From contig CAKORQ010000010.1 in assembly GCA_934101445.1 (NCBI GenBank), positions 1 to 15,271 on the forward strand: 15,271 bases of DNA. Reading direction: 5' to 3'. Under the pieces are notes generated by a model, which saw only the letters and a list, made by a program, of their open reading frames with translations, did not search any database and was not told the origin of the DNA. Source of the stretch: an uncultured Bacilli bacterium. GTDB taxonomy: Bacteria; Bacillota_I; Bacilli_A; RF39; UBA660. Both the position numbers and the translations under genes were made by a program. Each line of letters starts with the position of its first letter. Position 1 is the stretch's first letter. Shown here one piece after another: positions 7,750-15,247 of the stretch.

Positions 7750-8323
7750 AGAAGAAAAAAATAAAAAGGTAGAACCAGAAGTTACTAAAGAAGAAACTGA
7801 AAAAACAGTTGAAGAAACTATGGAACTACCAAAAGATAAAGAAAAAAAGAAGTCCTTCTTTACTAAAGAAAATAAAAATTCTTTAGAATTGGAGAAGTTA
7901 AAAAAAGAAGTTACGGCAAGTAACGAAAAGGTTGTTCGTTTGTCAGCAGAAATTCAAAATATGCGTAGAAGATACGAAGATGAGTTATCTAAAAAAGCCA
8001 TGTATGAAGGTTCTGACCTGATTAAATCATTGTTACCAATAATTGATAACTTTGAAAGAGCAATTGCTATGGATAATAGCGAAAATGATAAGTATTTAGA
8101 AGGATATAAAATGATATATACTAATATGCTTACTGTTTTAAAAAATATCGGTGTTACCGAAATAGAATGTTTACGTAAACCTTTTGATCCTAAGTTTATG
8201 GATGCTGTTCTTACTGAAAATATCCTTGAAGAAGAACAGGGTGTGGTCTTAGATGTTTTACAAAAAGGCTATATGTATAAAGATAAATTATTAAGACCAG
8301 CGATGGTTAAAGTTAATGAATAG
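7742..8323 (+). CDS. grpE: Nucleotide exchange factor GrpE
   Basis: Co-chaperone that releases ADP from DnaK and so resets its substrate-binding cycle in the cytoplasm. 193 aa from ATG 7742, which has GAGG (7732-7735) 6 nt upstream. The in-frame ATG at 7724 has no ribosome site and would lengthen the overlap with hrcA. Residues 1-48 are a highly charged, disordered-looking Glu/Lys tail. A long helix/coiled coil follows (about 48-95), then LLPIIDNFERA (97-107) at the four-helix region. The C-terminal beta domain carries the family signature from FDPKFMDAV (148-156) to GYMYKDKLLRPAMVKV (176-191). The signature has Met in place of the common His at 153, which the family tolerates. It overlaps hrcA by 8 nt and precedes dnaK by 12 nt, so it belongs to the same CIRCE-controlled operon. 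Confidence 0.96.
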   Translation: MTEEEKNKKVEPEVTKEETEKTVEETMELPKDKEKKKSFFTKENKNSLELEKLKKEVTASNEKVVRLSAEIQNMRRRYEDELSKKAMYEGSDLIKSLLPIIDNFERAIAMDNSENDKYLEGYKMIYTNMLTVLKNIGVTEIECLRKPFDPKFMDAVLTENILEEEQGVVLDVLQKGYMYKDKLLRPAMVKVNE

Positions 8324-8335
8324 GAGAGATTAATT

Positions 8336-10162
8336 ATGAGTAAAATTATAGGTATAGATTTAGGTACAACAAACTCTTGTGTTGCTGTACTAGAGGGTGG
8401 AGTTCCTCACGTTATTACTAATCCTGAAGGTAATAGAACAACTCCAAGTGTTTTCGCTATCAAAGGCGATGAAGAGTTAGTAGGTGAGACTGCAAAACGT
8501 CAAGCCGTTACTAATGTTAAAAATACTGTTTCAAGTATCAAGAGAAAAATGGGTACTGATGAAAAAGTTGAAATTAATGGTCGTAAGTATTCACCAGAAG
8601 AAATTTCTGCTAAAATCTTAATGAAACTTAAGAGCGATGCTGAATCTTACTTAGGTGAAAAAGTTACAAAAGCTGTTATTACAGTTCCTGCCTACTTTAA
8701 TGATGCTCAAAGACAAGCTACTAAGAATGCCGGTAAGATTGCTGGTTTAGATGTTGAAAGAATTATTAATGAACCAACTGCAGCTGCTCTTGCTTATGGT
8801 ATTGATAAACAAGAAAAGACTCATACCGTTCTTGTATACGACTTAGGTGGTGGTACATTCGATGTATCAATTCTAGATTTAGGTGATGGTGTTTTCGAGG
8901 TTAAATCAACTGCTGGTAATAACCATTTAGGTGGCGATGATTTCGACCAAAGAATTATGGATTACTTAGTATCTGAATTTAAAAAAGAAAATGGTATTGA
9001 CTTATCTAAAGATAAAATGGCTATGCAACGTATTAAAGATGCTGCTGAAAAAGCTAAAAAAGATTTGTCAGGTATGATGAGTGCGGAGATTTCTATTCCA
9101 TTTATTGCTCAAAGTGATGAAGGTCCATTACATTTAAATGTAACATTAAATCGTGCTAAATTTGAAGATTTAAATAAAGATTTATTTGATTCCACATTAG
9201 ATGCTGTTAGAAAAGCTCTTAAAGATGCTAAACTTACTGCTAATGACATTGATAAAGTATTGTTAGTTGGTGGTTCAACAAGAATTCCATATATCCAAGA
9301 ATTAGTTAAGAGAGAATTAGGTAAAGAACCATCTAAAGAAGTTAACCCAGATGAAGTTGTTGCTATGGGTGCTGCTATTCAAGGTGGTGTCTTAACTGGA
9401 GAAGTTGATGACTTAGTATTATTAGATGTAACACCATTATCACTAGGTATTGAAACTATGGGTGATGTTATGACTGTCTTAATCCCAAGAAATACAACTA
9501 TCCCAACAAGTAAATCCCAAGTATTCTCAACTGCTGTTGATAATCAACCTGCTGTTGATATTCATGTATTACAAGGTGAAAGACCAATGGCCTCAGATAA
9601 CAAGACTTTAGGAAACTTCCGTTTAGATAGTATTCCTGCTGCACCTCGTGGTATTCCACAAATCGAAGTTAAATTTGATATTGATGCTAACGGTATCGTT
9701 CATGTAACTGCTAAAGATTTAGGAACTAATAAAGAACAATCAATTACAATTACATCATCAACTAACCTTAGTGATGAAGAAATTGAAAAGATGAGAAAAG
9801 AGGCTGAGGCTAATAAAGAGGCTGATGATAAGAGAAAGGCTCTTGCTGAGGCTAAGAATGAAGCTGATGCTGCTATCTTCCAAACCGAAAAATCATTAAA
9901 AGACTTAGAAGGTAAAGTATCTGATGATGATAAGAAGGCTGCTGAAGATAAAATTGCTGAATTAAGAAATGTTATGAATTCTGATAACGTTGATGATATT
10001 AAAGCTAAAACTAAAGAATTAAATGATGTTGCTATGAAGTATGCTGAAAAAGTATATCAAGAAGCCGCAAAACAAAATCAAAATGCTAATAGTACTGATA
10101 CTAATAACACAACAAATGATTCTAAAGATGATGTAAAAGAAGCTAAATACGAAGAAAAATAA
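8336..10162 (+). CDS. dnaK: Molecular chaperone DnaK (Hsp70)
   Basis: ATP-driven cytoplasmic Hsp70 that binds exposed hydrophobic peptides and works with DnaJ and GrpE. 608 aa, the usual length for Firmicutes. The nucleotide-binding domain starts with IGIDLGTTNSC (5-15) and includes YDLGGGTFDVS and LLVGGSTRIP. The NBD lacks the insertion found in Gram-negative DnaK, as expected. The hydrophobic linker DDLVLLDVTP is at 358-367, followed by the beta-sandwich substrate domain and a helical lid rich in Glu, Lys and Ala. The C-terminal tail is short, Asn/Thr-rich and ends in EAKYEEK. A strong Shine-Dalgarno, AGGAGA (8322-8327), overlaps the grpE stop. It is the last gene of the HrcA operon, closed by the hairpin at 10178. 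The usual neighbour dnaJ is displaced by pepF. Confidence 0.98.
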   Translation: MSKIIGIDLGTTNSCVAVLEGGVPHVITNPEGNRTTPSVFAIKGDEELVGETAKRQAVTNVKNTVSSIKRKMGTDEKVEINGRKYSPEEISAKILMKLKSDAESYLGEKVTKAVITVPAYFNDAQRQATKNAGKIAGLDVERIINEPTAAALAYGIDKQEKTHTVLVYDLGGGTFDVSILDLGDGVFEVKSTAGNNHLGGDDFDQRIMDYLVSEFKKENGIDLSKDKMAMQRIKDAAEKAKKDLSGMMSAEISIPFIAQSDEGPLHLNVTLNRAKFEDLNKDLFDSTLDAVRKALKDAKLTANDIDKVLLVGGSTRIPYIQELVKRELGKEPSKEVNPDEVVAMGAAIQGGVLTGEVDDLVLLDVTPLSLGIETMGDVMTVLIPRNTTIPTSKSQVFSTAVDNQPAVDIHVLQGERPMASDNKTLGNFRLDSIPAAPRGIPQIEVKFDIDANGIVHVTAKDLGTNKEQSITITSSTNLSDEEIEKMRKEAEANKEADDKRKALAEAKNEADAAIFQTEKSLKDLEGKVSDDDKKAAEDKIAELRNVMNSDNVDDIKAKTKELNDVAMKYAEKVYQEAAKQNQNANSTDTNNTTNDSKDDVKEAKYEEK

Positions 10163-10177
10163 TAAATAATAGAGTTT

Positions 10178-10207
10178 AAAAGTTCTAGGCGACTAGAACT
10201 TTTACTA
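10178..10207 (+). terminator. Terminator after dnaK
   Basis: A perfect 11-bp inverted repeat, AAAAGTTCTAG (10178-10188) and CTAGAACTTTT (10193-10203), with a 4-nt loop GCGA, which fits the GNRA tetraloop class. The right arm ends in TTTT but no longer U-tract follows, so termination may be incomplete and some read-through into pepF-dnaJ is possible. Confidence 0.75.
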
Positions 10208-10221
10208 CTATAAATAATAAT

Positions 10222-10230
10222 TGTTATAAT
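10222..10230 (+). promoter_or_regulatory. Extended -10 promoter of pepF-dnaJ
   Basis: TG (10222-10223), one base, then consensus TATAAT (10225-10230). The matching -35 position (10202-10207, TTACTA) is poor and lies at the edge of the dnaK terminator, which fits an extended -10 promoter. The predicted start is near 10237, leaving a leader of about 40 nt. No CIRCE half-site is visible here. Confidence 0.65.
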
Positions 10231-10277
10231 TAGTCTATACTAAATAAATTTGTTATGTAAATATAAGGAGAACAGGA

Positions 10278-12080
10278 ATGGAAAGAAGTCAAATTAACAA
10301 AGAAGACACATGGGATTTAACTAAAATATTTAAAAATGATGCTGAATATACTAAGACTTATCAGGAAGTGTTAAATAAAATTACAAAAATTAAGGCAATG
10401 AAAGGTCAAATTCTAAATGATGAAAATTCATTATATGCGTATTTAAAAACTAATGACGAATTATCAATTGCACTTGGTAAAATTTATAAATATTCTTATC
10501 TATATCATTATCAAGATGCTAATGCTACAGAAGGTAAAAAATATAAAGAACAGGCAGAATCTTTACTTACTAAAGTAACACAAGAATTAGCATTTACTAA
10601 AAACGAACTATTAAATAATGATTACGAGACTATAAAAGAACTTATAAAGAAAAATCCTAAGTTAGAAGAATATGCCTTTGGTTTAGAATGTTTGTATCGT
10701 TACAAGAAATGTACTTTAAGTGAAAAAGAAGAGCAAATAATTGCTAGTTTTGAAACTGTTTTAGGTACAGGCGATGATGCTTTTGGTAACTTAGATAACG
10801 CCGATGTTAAATTTGCTAATGTTATAAAAGATGGTCAAAATGTTCCATTAAATCATAGTAATTATTCTAATTTTATGATAGATAAAGATAGAAGTGTTCG
10901 TAAAGATGCTTTTAAAAAATATTATGCCTTTTATGAAGAACATAAAAATACTTTAGCCGCCCTTTATAAGAGTCAAGTTAAGGAAGATAACTTAATTGCT
11001 AAAATTAGAAGTTTTCCTTCTAGTATGGAGTATAGTCTGTATGAAGATAATATTGATAAAGAAGTTTATCTAAATTTAATTGCGGCTATTCATAAAAATT
11101 TAGATTCTTTATATGCGTATTTAGATTTTCGCCGTGATTTTTTAGGATATGACAAGTTACATATGTATGATATTTATGTGGAACTATGTAACATTAATAG
11201 TAAAAAATATACTTTCAATGAAGCAAAGGAAGTTATTCTTAAAGCCTTAGAGCCCCTTGGCAAAACGTATATCGAAGATATTTCTAAGATGTTTAATAAT
11301 CGTTCTATTGATAAATATCCCAACGATGGCAAAAGAAGTGGGGCCTACGAATGGGGTGTTTATGGCATAACACCTTATGTATCAGTAAACTTTGAAGGTG
11401 ATTATACTTCAGTTTCAACGGTGATACATGAATTAGGACATGCTATGCATTCTTATTATTCAGATAATAACCAAACCTACACCAATAGCAGTTATCCAAT
11501 ATTTTTAGCAGAGATTGCTTCCACAGTAAACGAAGTTTTGCTTAATGAATATATGATTAAAAACGCCAAAACTAACGAAGAAAAATTATTTTACATAACA
11601 AAATTTTTAGATGAATTTAGAGCAACTGTTTATCGTCAAACGCAATTTGCTGAATTTGAATATTTAGTTCATGAAATGGATAAAGAGGAAGTACCATTAA
11701 CAACAGAAAAACTATATGAAACTTATTATGATTTAAATAAACTGTATTATAAAAATGTAGTTAATGATGAAGAAATTGGTTACGAGTGGTCAAGAATTCC
11801 TCATTTTTACACACCTTTTTATGTTTATAAATATGCAACTGGATTTAGTTGTGCGATAAAAATTGCTAATGATATTTTGAATAATAAAGAAGGCGCCTTA
11901 GAAAATTATTTATGTTTCTTAAAGTCCGGAGGTTCGGATTATCCGTTAAATATTTTAGCAAAATGCGGTATTGATATGCGCAAAACAGATGTTATAGATG
12001 ATGCAGTTGCGATGTTTAAAGATAGATTAATTATGGCAAAAAAATTAAGAGAGGAAATGATTAATAATGGCAGCAAGTAA
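10278..12080 (+). CDS. pepF: Oligoendopeptidase F (M3 family zinc metallopeptidase)
   Basis: Cytoplasmic zinc oligopeptidase that cleaves short peptides, typically those from protein turnover or uptake. 600 aa, the standard PepF length, with no signal peptide. The helical N-terminal region is typical of the family. The zinc motif HELGH is at residues 384-388 (ligands H384 and H388, catalytic E385), with third ligand E412 in FLAEIAS. The substrate-binding segment RIPHFYTPFYVYKYATG (506-522) carries the conserved His and Tyr residues. Start chosen at ATG 10278 with AAGGAG (10265-10270) 7 nt upstream. It sits between dnaK and dnaJ, has its own promoter, and its last 14 nt overlap dnaJ. This suggests joint expression with the co-chaperone, although a functional link is only inferred. 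The exact M3 subfamily could be PepF or a close relative. Confidence 0.95.
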   Translation: MERSQINKEDTWDLTKIFKNDAEYTKTYQEVLNKITKIKAMKGQILNDENSLYAYLKTNDELSIALGKIYKYSYLYHYQDANATEGKKYKEQAESLLTKVTQELAFTKNELLNNDYETIKELIKKNPKLEEYAFGLECLYRYKKCTLSEKEEQIIASFETVLGTGDDAFGNLDNADVKFANVIKDGQNVPLNHSNYSNFMIDKDRSVRKDAFKKYYAFYEEHKNTLAALYKSQVKEDNLIAKIRSFPSSMEYSLYEDNIDKEVYLNLIAAIHKNLDSLYAYLDFRRDFLGYDKLHMYDIYVELCNINSKKYTFNEAKEVILKALEPLGKTYIEDISKMFNNRSIDKYPNDGKRSGAYEWGVYGITPYVSVNFEGDYTSVSTVIHELGHAMHSYYSDNNQTYTNSSYPIFLAEIASTVNEVLLNEYMIKNAKTNEEKLFYITKFLDEFRATVYRQTQFAEFEYLVHEMDKEEVPLTTEKLYETYYDLNKLYYKNVVNDEEIGYEWSRIPHFYTPFYVYKYATGFSCAIKIANDILNNKEGALENYLCFLKSGGSDYPLNILAKCGIDMRKTDVIDDAVAMFKDRLIMAKKLREEMINNGSK

Positions 12081-13209
12081 TAAAGATTATTATGAGATTT
12101 TAGGGGTTAGTAAAACGGCTACGCAAGATGAAATTAAATCGGCTTTCCGTAAACTTGCTAAAAAATATCATCCCGATATAAACAAAGAACCGGGAGCGGA
12201 AGAAAAATTTAAAGAAATAGGAGAGGCTTATTCAATTTTAGGTGATGCCCAAAAGCGTAAAACTTATGACCAATTTGGCTCGGCGGCTTTTGAACAGGGC
12301 GGTGCTGGGGCCGGTCAAGGTGGTTTTGGCGGTTTCGGTGGCGGTTTCTCCTCATTTGATACTGATGATATTTTCCGTGATTTATTTGGTGGTGCTTTTG
12401 GTGGTTCATTTGGCGGTTTTAGTGGCTCAAGAAGTCGTGGTAGTCGTCCCACTAAAGGGGAAGATTCTTTAGTTAGAATTAATTTAACTTTTGAAGAAGC
12501 CGTTTTTGGCACTCATAAAACTATCAATGTTAATTTAAATGAAAAATGTACTGAATGTAATGGGGAAGGCGGTTTCGATAGCAAAAAATGTTCCACCTGT
12601 AATGGTCGGGGCCGTATAACCCAAGCTCAAAGAACTATGTTTGGTACATTTCAAACCGAAACAACTTGTCCAGATTGTGAAGGAACAGGCAAAACTTTTG
12701 CTAGAACTTGTTCTAAGTGTCATGGCGAGGGTAAATGCGAGGCTCGTAAAGATATTGAGGTTGAAGTACCAGCCGGTGTTGATAATGGTACTCAATTAAG
12801 AATTACGGGGAAAGGTTCAAGTGGCGCTAATGGTGGTCCCAATGGCGATATCTATATTGAATTTACAGTTAAAGAACACCCTATCTTTAAGAGAGAAGAA
12901 AATGATATTTACCTAGATTTACCTATTACGATTACGGAAGCCGTATTAGGTTGCAAAAAAGAAATCCCAACTATTTACGGTAATTTAGTTTTACAAATAG
13001 ATGCTGGTACCCAAAATGATACTAAAATGCGTATTAAAGGTAAAGGGGTTGCAAACCCTAACAGCGGCCGTAAGGGCGATATGTATGTTATTATTAATGT
13101 TATGATACCTACTAAATTAGATAGAGAACAAAAGCAATTGTTTAAATCCCTTGCGGATACTGATTTAGAAACTAATCCGGAATTTAAAACCATCCAAAAA
13201 TATATATAA
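12067..13209 (+). CDS. dnaJ: Chaperone DnaJ (Hsp40, type I)
   Basis: J-domain co-chaperone that delivers substrates to DnaK and stimulates its ATPase. 380 aa with full type I architecture. The J domain covers residues 6-70, with HPD at 35-37. A Gly/Phe-rich region spans about 72-120. Four CxxCxGxG zinc repeats begin at 161 (CTECNGEG), 175 (CSTCNGRG), 201 (CPDCEGTG) and 215 (CSKCHGEG). The C-terminal substrate-binding beta domains follow to 380. All eight zinc cysteines are present. The start overlaps the end of pepF by 14 nt. The only nearby purine-rich site (AGAGG, 12050-12054) is 12 nt away, which is long and suggests translation depends partly on coupling to pepF. No CIRCE precedes it, so DnaJ is probably not directly under HrcA, unlike grpE and dnaK. 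Confidence 0.97.
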   Translation: MAASNKDYYEILGVSKTATQDEIKSAFRKLAKKYHPDINKEPGAEEKFKEIGEAYSILGDAQKRKTYDQFGSAAFEQGGAGAGQGGFGGFGGGFSSFDTDDIFRDLFGGAFGGSFGGFSGSRSRGSRPTKGEDSLVRINLTFEEAVFGTHKTINVNLNEKCTECNGEGGFDSKKCSTCNGRGRITQAQRTMFGTFQTETTCPDCEGTGKTFARTCSKCHGEGKCEARKDIEVEVPAGVDNGTQLRITGKGSSGANGGPNGDIYIEFTVKEHPIFKREENDIYLDLPITITEAVLGCKKEIPTIYGNLVLQIDAGTQNDTKMRIKGKGVANPNSGRKGDMYVIINVMIPTKLDREQKQLFKSLADTDLETNPEFKTIQKYI

Positions 13210-13225
13210 TTAGGTATAAAAATAC

Positions 13226-13259
13226 AAGATAGATTTTAGTAGATATTATCTATCTTTTT
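13226..13259 (+). terminator. Terminator after dnaJ
   Basis: AAGATAGAT (13226-13234) pairs perfectly with ATCTATCTT (13248-13256) around a 13-nt loop, and a T run (13255-13259) continues from the right arm. It lies 17 nt after the dnaJ stop and closes the pepF-dnaJ unit. Confidence 0.75.
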
Positions 13260-13372
13260 AATTTATATTTGAAATTATTTACCATAAATTGTCTTTAAGA
13301 TAACTTTAATTGAAAAATAAAAGACTAACTATCTCAAAAAGCCAAAAAAATTGTAAGAAATTAGAAAATTGA

Positions 13373-13401
13373 TTGATTTATTTTAAGTAAATTGTTATAC
13401 T
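13373..13401 (+). promoter_or_regulatory. Promoter of the exported-protein gene
   Basis: TTGATT (13373-13378), a 17-nt spacer, then TATACT (13396-13401) preceded by an extended TG (13393-13394). The predicted start is near 13408, giving a leader of about 22 nt. Between the dnaJ terminator and this promoter I see only AT-rich sequence without a clear element. Confidence 0.7.
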
Positions 13402-13429
13402 TTAGTTATGGAAATGGTCGGGGTAAGTT

Positions 13430-14731
13430 ATGAAGAGGATAAGTACAAAAATCGGAATAGTTATTATTGCATTGGTAATAATGTTATCAGGTTTTTGCGT
13501 CTCCCGTGCTTACATTTACAACTCTAAAGAAGAAGATTTAAATTCTTCTTTAATTTTGGCTGATGAAACTTTTAGTATTAATTATAAAGATGGAAATTAC
13601 TTTGAAACTAATTACTTAGGAAGCAAAGAAAGTATAATAAAACACCTAACGATAACTAATGTATCAAGTAGTGCCACTTTTGTAAGTATTTCTTTAATGG
13701 ATATTAACAAACATAATGATAAAATTGAGGTTAAGTTAGTAGATCAAAATGGTACAATTGCTTATCAGGATTATCTTGGAAATATGGATACTGAAATCTT
13801 AAAAACAAAGGAAATTGAGGCTAGAGAAACTTTGACTTATGATATCGTTATTACTAATCTAGGTGATGATGATACCTATGGAATGAGTGCTAATATCATG
13901 ACTTATAAGGAAATTAGAAAAAAAGAGCAAAAAACATTTAAAGACGTTATTTTAGAGACGAACGAAGTAAATAAAAAGACTGAAAGTGATTATCTAAATA
14001 ATTTTACCGATAGTGGTTTATTTGTAAGTGAAGATGATGCTGGTTTAACTTATGTTTTTAGAGGTAATGTAGATAATAATTATGTTTCTTTAAATAATAT
14101 TTTATTTCGTATAATGCGTATTAATGGTGATGGTTCGATAAGACTAATTAGTAATAATAATGTTATAACTAGTGCTTTTCGCAGTAAAATTGATAATAAG
14201 GATTACGGTAATAACGCTATCCTAAGTAAAAGTACCGCTTTAGAAAAACTAAATAGTTGGTATAATTCTAATTTAAGTAATATTGATAATTATATTGTAA
14301 CTAGTAAATTTTGCAATGAAAATGCTTATTACTTAGAGAATAATGATGGTAAATTCTTTAACTCTTACCAAAGAATTTTAAATGATAATGTTCCTAGTTT
14401 AAAATGTAGTGGACAAATAGAAGAAAATAAAGTTGGCCTTATTAATATTGATGAAGTAAGATATACTGGTTCTTCTAGTAATACTACTTATGATAATTAT
14501 TATTTAATCAATAAAGAAGATAGTGTTGGTTTTTACACTCTTAGTGGCAGTCAAGTAGTTTATAATTACAATGTTGTGGATAATTTTTCAGTTACTACCG
14601 AAGGAAAAGTAGTAGCAGATAGTAAAGTCACTTCAAATTTAGGATTGAAACCGGTTATATCTTTAGATAAAAATGCTATTGTCGATGGTAATGGGACACT
14701 TGAAAATCCCTATAAGTTGGCTAGTAAATAA
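13430..14731 (+). CDS. Exported protein of unknown function, two beta-rich modules
   Basis: 433 aa, function unknown. The N-terminus is a signal-type segment: a basic start (MKRISTK), a hydrophobic stretch (8-24), then SRA before Y28, a possible signal peptidase I site; it may instead stay as an anchor. There is no lipobox and no LPXTG. Residues about 38-160 alternate hydrophobic and polar positions with segments such as HLTITNVSSSATFVSISL and ARETLTYDIVITN, resembling a beta-sandwich of the TasA/camelysin kind (weak inference). Residues about 205-430 form a second module with FRGNVDNNYVSL (210-221), FRIMRINGDGSIRLI (226-240) and a closing LKPVISLDKNAIVDGNGT to NPYKL. From memory this resembles a module repeated in exported proteins of uncultured gut Bacillota, possibly related to DUF6273. 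C295 and C326 could form a disulphide. The ribosome site before ATG is weak (GGGG, 13420-13423). Confidence 0.8.
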   Translation: MKRISTKIGIVIIALVIMLSGFCVSRAYIYNSKEEDLNSSLILADETFSINYKDGNYFETNYLGSKESIIKHLTITNVSSSATFVSISLMDINKHNDKIEVKLVDQNGTIAYQDYLGNMDTEILKTKEIEARETLTYDIVITNLGDDDTYGMSANIMTYKEIRKKEQKTFKDVILETNEVNKKTESDYLNNFTDSGLFVSEDDAGLTYVFRGNVDNNYVSLNNILFRIMRINGDGSIRLISNNNVITSAFRSKIDNKDYGNNAILSKSTALEKLNSWYNSNLSNIDNYIVTSKFCNENAYYLENNDGKFFNSYQRILNDNVPSLKCSGQIEENKVGLINIDEVRYTGSSSNTTYDNYYLINKEDSVGFYTLSGSQVVYNYNVVDNFSVTTEGKVVADSKVTSNLGLKPVISLDKNAIVDGNGTLENPYKLASK

Positions 14732-14760
14732 AATTAATAAAAGATATTTTTATACTACAT

Positions 14761-14767
14761 GAGGTGA
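14761..14767 (+). promoter_or_regulatory. Ribosome binding site that decides a GTG start
   Basis: GAGGTGA lies immediately before ATG 14768 (1 nt from its GAGGTG core, too close) but 7 nt before the in-frame GTG at 14774 when measured from the end of GAGGTG. The GTG is therefore the likelier start. Confidence 0.65.
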
Positions 14768-14773
14768 ATGATT

Positions 14774-15247
14774 GTGAAAATTTGCTGTGATGATGATTAC
14801 GTTTTTAAAATTTTAAATAACAATGTTAAAAAGATACTTGATTTCTTTAAAATAAAGCCCAATCAAAATATAACAGTTAAAGTATTAAATATTAAAGATT
14901 TCCAAAAAGAATTTGAAGAGTATTTAAATTATCCAATAAACAGTAATGTAACCGGTTTTATTGAAGATGATAGGAAAACAATAGTTTATCTTGATTATAG
15001 CCAGTGGAAATATACTAGCCATAAAAAAGAAAAAATAGAAGAGTATGATAAAGTTATTATTCATGAATTAGTTCATATGATTCATTCAATATTTTGTAAT
15101 TACAATTATCCGGATGATGAATTTTTTGAGGGTGTTGCCTATTTTCTTGCTAATCAAACAAATAATTCTTATTATGATAATTTTGCTCATCTTGTAAAAC
15201 AAACTACTCATGAAGAATTACTAAAAATTTTAAATAGAGAACAATAA
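14774..15247 (+). CDS. Small predicted zinc metallopeptidase (gluzincin type), uncharacterised
   Basis: 157 aa from GTG 14774; not a family I can name. The clear feature is HELVH at residues 97-101 (zinc ligands H97 and H101, catalytic E98), followed 18 residues later by FFEGVAYFLANQ, in which E119 is the likely third zinc ligand. HExxH followed by an EG-A segment is the gluzincin pattern seen in peptidase MA-like proteins. The N-terminal part (1-90) is a small alpha/beta region with GFIEDDRKTIVYLDYSQW, resembling the strand and edge segments that precede the helix in minimal metallopeptidase domains. There is no signal peptide or membrane segment, so it is predicted cytoplasmic. It begins 42 nt after the upstream gene with no clear terminator or promoter between, so the two are probably co-transcribed. 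It could be an active peptidase or a binding-only homologue. Confidence 0.75.
   Translation: MKICCDDDYVFKILNNNVKKILDFFKIKPNQNITVKVLNIKDFQKEFEEYLNYPINSNVTGFIEDDRKTIVYLDYSQWKYTSHKKEKIEEYDKVIIHELVHMIHSIFCNYNYPDDEFFEGVAYFLANQTNNSYYDNFAHLVKQTTHEELLKILNREQ

Noticed and set aside
13291..13325. GTCTTT/AAAGAC inverted repeat as a small RNA or terminator
   Set aside because: Only six pairs with a 23-nt loop and no T-tract; expected by chance in AT-rich sequence.
13430..13499. Lipoprotein signal peptide with C23
   Set aside because: The residues before the cysteine (LSGF) do not form a lipobox because of Phe at -1.
14737..14753. A/T-only hairpin as a terminator between the last two genes
   Set aside because: Six A-T pairs without GC or a T-tract would not terminate well.
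14751..14756. TATACT as a -10 box for the metallopeptidase gene
   Set aside because: No -35 box and no extended TG, and transcription would begin inside the ribosome binding site.
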